From contig JAQXNQ010000208.1 in assembly GCA_029098085.1 (NCBI GenBank), forward strand, positions 1-7,730: a stretch of 7,730 nt of DNA. Reading direction: 5' to 3'. The notes under the pieces were generated by a model. The model was not told the origin of the DNA. It searched no databases and saw only the letters and a list, made by a program, of their open reading frames with translations. This document shows, in pieces, positions 5,945 through 7,730 of the stretch; the first letter of the stretch is position 1; each line of letters starts with the position of its first letter. The stretch is from Oscillospiraceae bacterium. Lineage in GTDB: Bacteria; Bacillota; Clostridia; Oscillospirales; Ruminococcaceae. The position numbers and the translations under genes are program-made.

Positions 5945-5960
5945 GAAAAAGAGGGATTCT

Positions 5961-7730
5961 ATGAGCCATTCTCAAACATCCTGGCAGCGGCCCAGAACCT
6001 CCCGCGTTTATCTGCATCCGCCCCTGGCAGAGCGGCTGGTGCTGATCTGGCCGGATTTCAAGATCACCGATTCGTCCCTTCTGGACAACGGCACCCATGT
6101 GAGCCAGCCGGGCATCGGCATGACTTTGCTGCACGGAGAAGCGATGGAGGCCTTTGACTATCGGGAAACCCGTTTTTCTCCGACCACGGCAGGACTCCCC
6201 TTCTATACGGTTCACAACAGGGCCGAATGCAGCGTTTCTCTCGAGGCCTTCTGCGATTTTCTCCGCAATCCTACGGTCTATTTCCGGGTCACGTTGAAAA
6301 ATGACCAGTCTGTCCCGGTGTCCGGATGCCTTGGCGTTCTGTGCCGCTCCGGAAATGAAGCCTATATGGTGCAGGAGCATCAGGAAGGCTATGCCCCCTA
6401 TGCGCCCAACGTGAAAAACTGGTATATGCTGAAGAGAACCTGGAAACAGACGGGAACCCTTACGGCCGGTGATGAAATGGGCTCTGTCTGTCTCCGGCTG
6501 CCGGAGGGGCTGCAGGCCCGATGGGTCGCGGACGGCCCCAAGGGCCACAAATTTGAAGCGGCGGACTATTTCCGCATCGATTACACGCTGGAGCCGGGTC
6601 AGTGCAAAACCTTTGAAGGGGCCCTCCGGGCGGTGCCGGACCAGGGCGGCTTTGACTACGACAGGGAAAAGGCCGCCGCTGCCGCACAGTGGCAGGAGGT
6701 TTTAAGGCCCCTGGAGCTGGTTCCGGACACGGACAATCCGGTCTGTCAGGATATTTACCGGCACCTGGCCATGCAGCTGTGCCAGATGCTGGCCCGGTAT
6801 GAGGGCAGCGACCTGGTTGCCACCCGGCAGGGAGATCTGGGGCGGTTTGTGTGGCCCTACGAGGCCGCTCTGGTGCTGACTACCATGGATCGGGTCGGCC
6901 TTTGCGCCCATACCGGCGAGGCATACCGGTATTTCTGCGAGCGGTGGCTGGTGAAGGAGGGCCCCGATGAGGGAAGGATCCAGTCGGGCTGCGCCGCCTG
7001 GGAAAACTTTACCGGCTCGGTGATCTGGGGCATTTCGGAGCATCTGAAGATCACCGGTGACAAGGAGGAGCTTCGCTATTTTCTCCCCCGGCTGCAGCGC
7101 ATGGCGGGCTGGATCCGGCGGCACCGGGATGAGCCTTCGGACGGATACGCCGGTATTTTCCCCACGGGCCGCGGCAGCGACTGGAACGACTGCGCCCAGT
7201 TCTGGACCTTTACGGACAGCTACAATGTCCGGGCGCTGAAAAGCATGGCGGACATGCTGGAGCAGTTTGGTCTGGAAGAGGCGGCAGAAATCAGGGCCTT
7301 CCATGACGAATACCGCGCCCGGCTGATGGAGATTCGGGATGAGCTGTACAAGGGCCATGAGGATGACGACGCCTTCATCTTCCCCCATGAGCTGGGCATT
7401 CCCTTTGAGGACAGCGAAACCTACAGCTATTACACCGACGGCGCCCCTGTCCTGCTGCGCACCGGATTCATCGAGCCGGACAGCAGAATGCGGGTCCAGA
7501 TGGAGAACTATTTCCGTCAGAAGGGACAGTTTGAGCGGGGCCTGACCGGCCTGATGACCAGCTGCGACGGCGCCTGGGACGGCGCTTACCATGGCGGATA
7601 CGGCGATGTCTGGTACACCATTCAGAGCGAGCTGTACTGGGTTCCCGCCTGGATGGCCGCCGGTGAGACGGAAAAGGCCAAAGAGACGGTGGAGGCGCTG
7701 CTGACCTACGGCCTGACGCCGGAATACATC
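5961..7730 (+). CDS. Six-hairpin (alpha/alpha)6 glycosidase-like protein, 3' end missing
   Basis: 590 residues are visible and the frame is still open at the right edge. The first about 230 residues are beta-rich, with no signal peptide. From about residue 260 the protein becomes helical and resembles (alpha/alpha)6-barrel glycosidases. It has GRFVWPYEAALVLTTMDRVG (294-313), then AWENFTGSVIWGISEHLKIT (346-365), GIFPTGRGSDWND (397-409), the helix FTDSYNVRALKSMADMLEQF (417-436) and an aromatic segment near WYTIQSELYWVPAW (551-564). Such folds occur in families like GH63, GH78, GH94, GH95 and GH127; I cannot place this one. Acidic residues such as Asp407, Asp409 or Glu347 could be catalytic, but that is a guess. 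It is probably cytoplasmic and acts on imported oligosaccharides or glycosides. The ATG at 5961 follows GAGGG (5951-5955) and lies 16 bp after the thioredoxin stop. The fold call is by pattern, without a search. Confidence 0.6.
   Translation, partial: MSHSQTSWQRPRTSRVYLHPPLAERLVLIWPDFKITDSSLLDNGTHVSQPGIGMTLLHGEAMEAFDYRETRFSPTTAGLPFYTVHNRAECSVSLEAFCDFLRNPTVYFRVTLKNDQSVPVSGCLGVLCRSGNEAYMVQEHQEGYAPYAPNVKNWYMLKRTWKQTGTLTAGDEMGSVCLRLPEGLQARWVADGPKGHKFEAADYFRIDYTLEPGQCKTFEGALRAVPDQGGFDYDREKAAAAAQWQEVLRPLELVPDTDNPVCQDIYRHLAMQLCQMLARYEGSDLVATRQGDLGRFVWPYEAALVLTTMDRVGLCAHTGEAYRYFCERWLVKEGPDEGRIQSGCAAWENFTGSVIWGISEHLKITGDKEELRYFLPRLQRMAGWIRRHRDEPSDGYAGIFPTGRGSDWNDCAQFWTFTDSYNVRALKSMADMLEQFGLEEAAEIRAFHDEYRARLMEIRDELYKGHEDDDAFIFPHELGIPFEDSETYSYYTDGAPVLLRTGFIEPDSRMRVQMENYFRQKGQFERGLTGLMTSCDGAWDGAYHGGYGDVWYTIQSELYWVPAWMAAGETEKAKETVEALLTYGLTPEYI

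Noticed and set aside
5892..6548. A 218-codon open frame on the minus strand
   Set aside because: It overlaps the end of thioredoxin and the start of the glycosidase-like gene on the opposite strand and has composition typical of a shadow frame.
6702..7592. A 296-codon open frame on the minus strand
   Set aside because: It is antisense to the glycosidase-like gene and shows no start signals or motifs.

Overview
The window is GC-rich, compact bacterial DNA with strong AAGGAGG-type ribosome binding sites and sigma-A/sigma-70 promoters set in AT-rich gaps. The gene families (a glycyl-radical enzyme, a 38-40-residue TPR-like repeat protein, a kinase-like membrane protein, a rhodanese lipoprotein, a six-hairpin glycosidase-like protein) suggest an anaerobic, probably gut-associated member of the Clostridia (Lachnospiraceae/Oscillospiraceae-like). 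This assignment is an inference from gene content; there is no rRNA or other phylogenetic marker here. No tRNA, rRNA, CRISPR array, transposase or insertion sequence was found.

Layout. (1) Positions 1-428, minus strand: the N-terminal part of a pyruvate-formate-lyase-like glycyl-radical enzyme, running off the left edge. (2) 429-581: a divergent promoter region with a fully consensus promoter reading right and a good promoter reading left. (3) 582-1445, plus: an AraC-family regulator whose first codons are a degenerate 12-bp tandem repeat. (4) 1458-3959, minus: an 833-residue two-pass membrane protein that joins an HtrA/trypsin-like protease, a kinase C-lobe lacking catalytic residues, TPR-like repeats and a C-terminal beta-rich domain. 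It converges tail-to-tail with the araC-type gene with only 12 bp between. (5) 3960-4181: a second divergent promoter region. (6) 4182-5099, plus: an alpha/beta hydrolase of the monoacylglycerol-lipase/lysophospholipase type. (7) 5182-5583, 5639-5944 and 5961-7730, plus: a rhodanese-domain lipoprotein, a thioredoxin, and an intracellular six-hairpin (alpha/alpha)6 glycosidase-like protein truncated by the right edge. Small gaps (55 and 16 bp) suggest co-transcription of these three, perhaps with the hydrolase upstream.

How they may work together. The AraC regulator probably controls the divergent glycyl-radical enzyme in response to a carbon source. The rhodanese lipoprotein and thioredoxin look like a small sulfur/thiol module, with one protein outside the membrane and one inside. 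The most unusual item is the protease-pseudokinase-TPR fusion: the predicted topology places the protease and the repeats outside the cell and the kinase-like C-lobe inside, which suggests a sensor or quality-control role at the cell surface.
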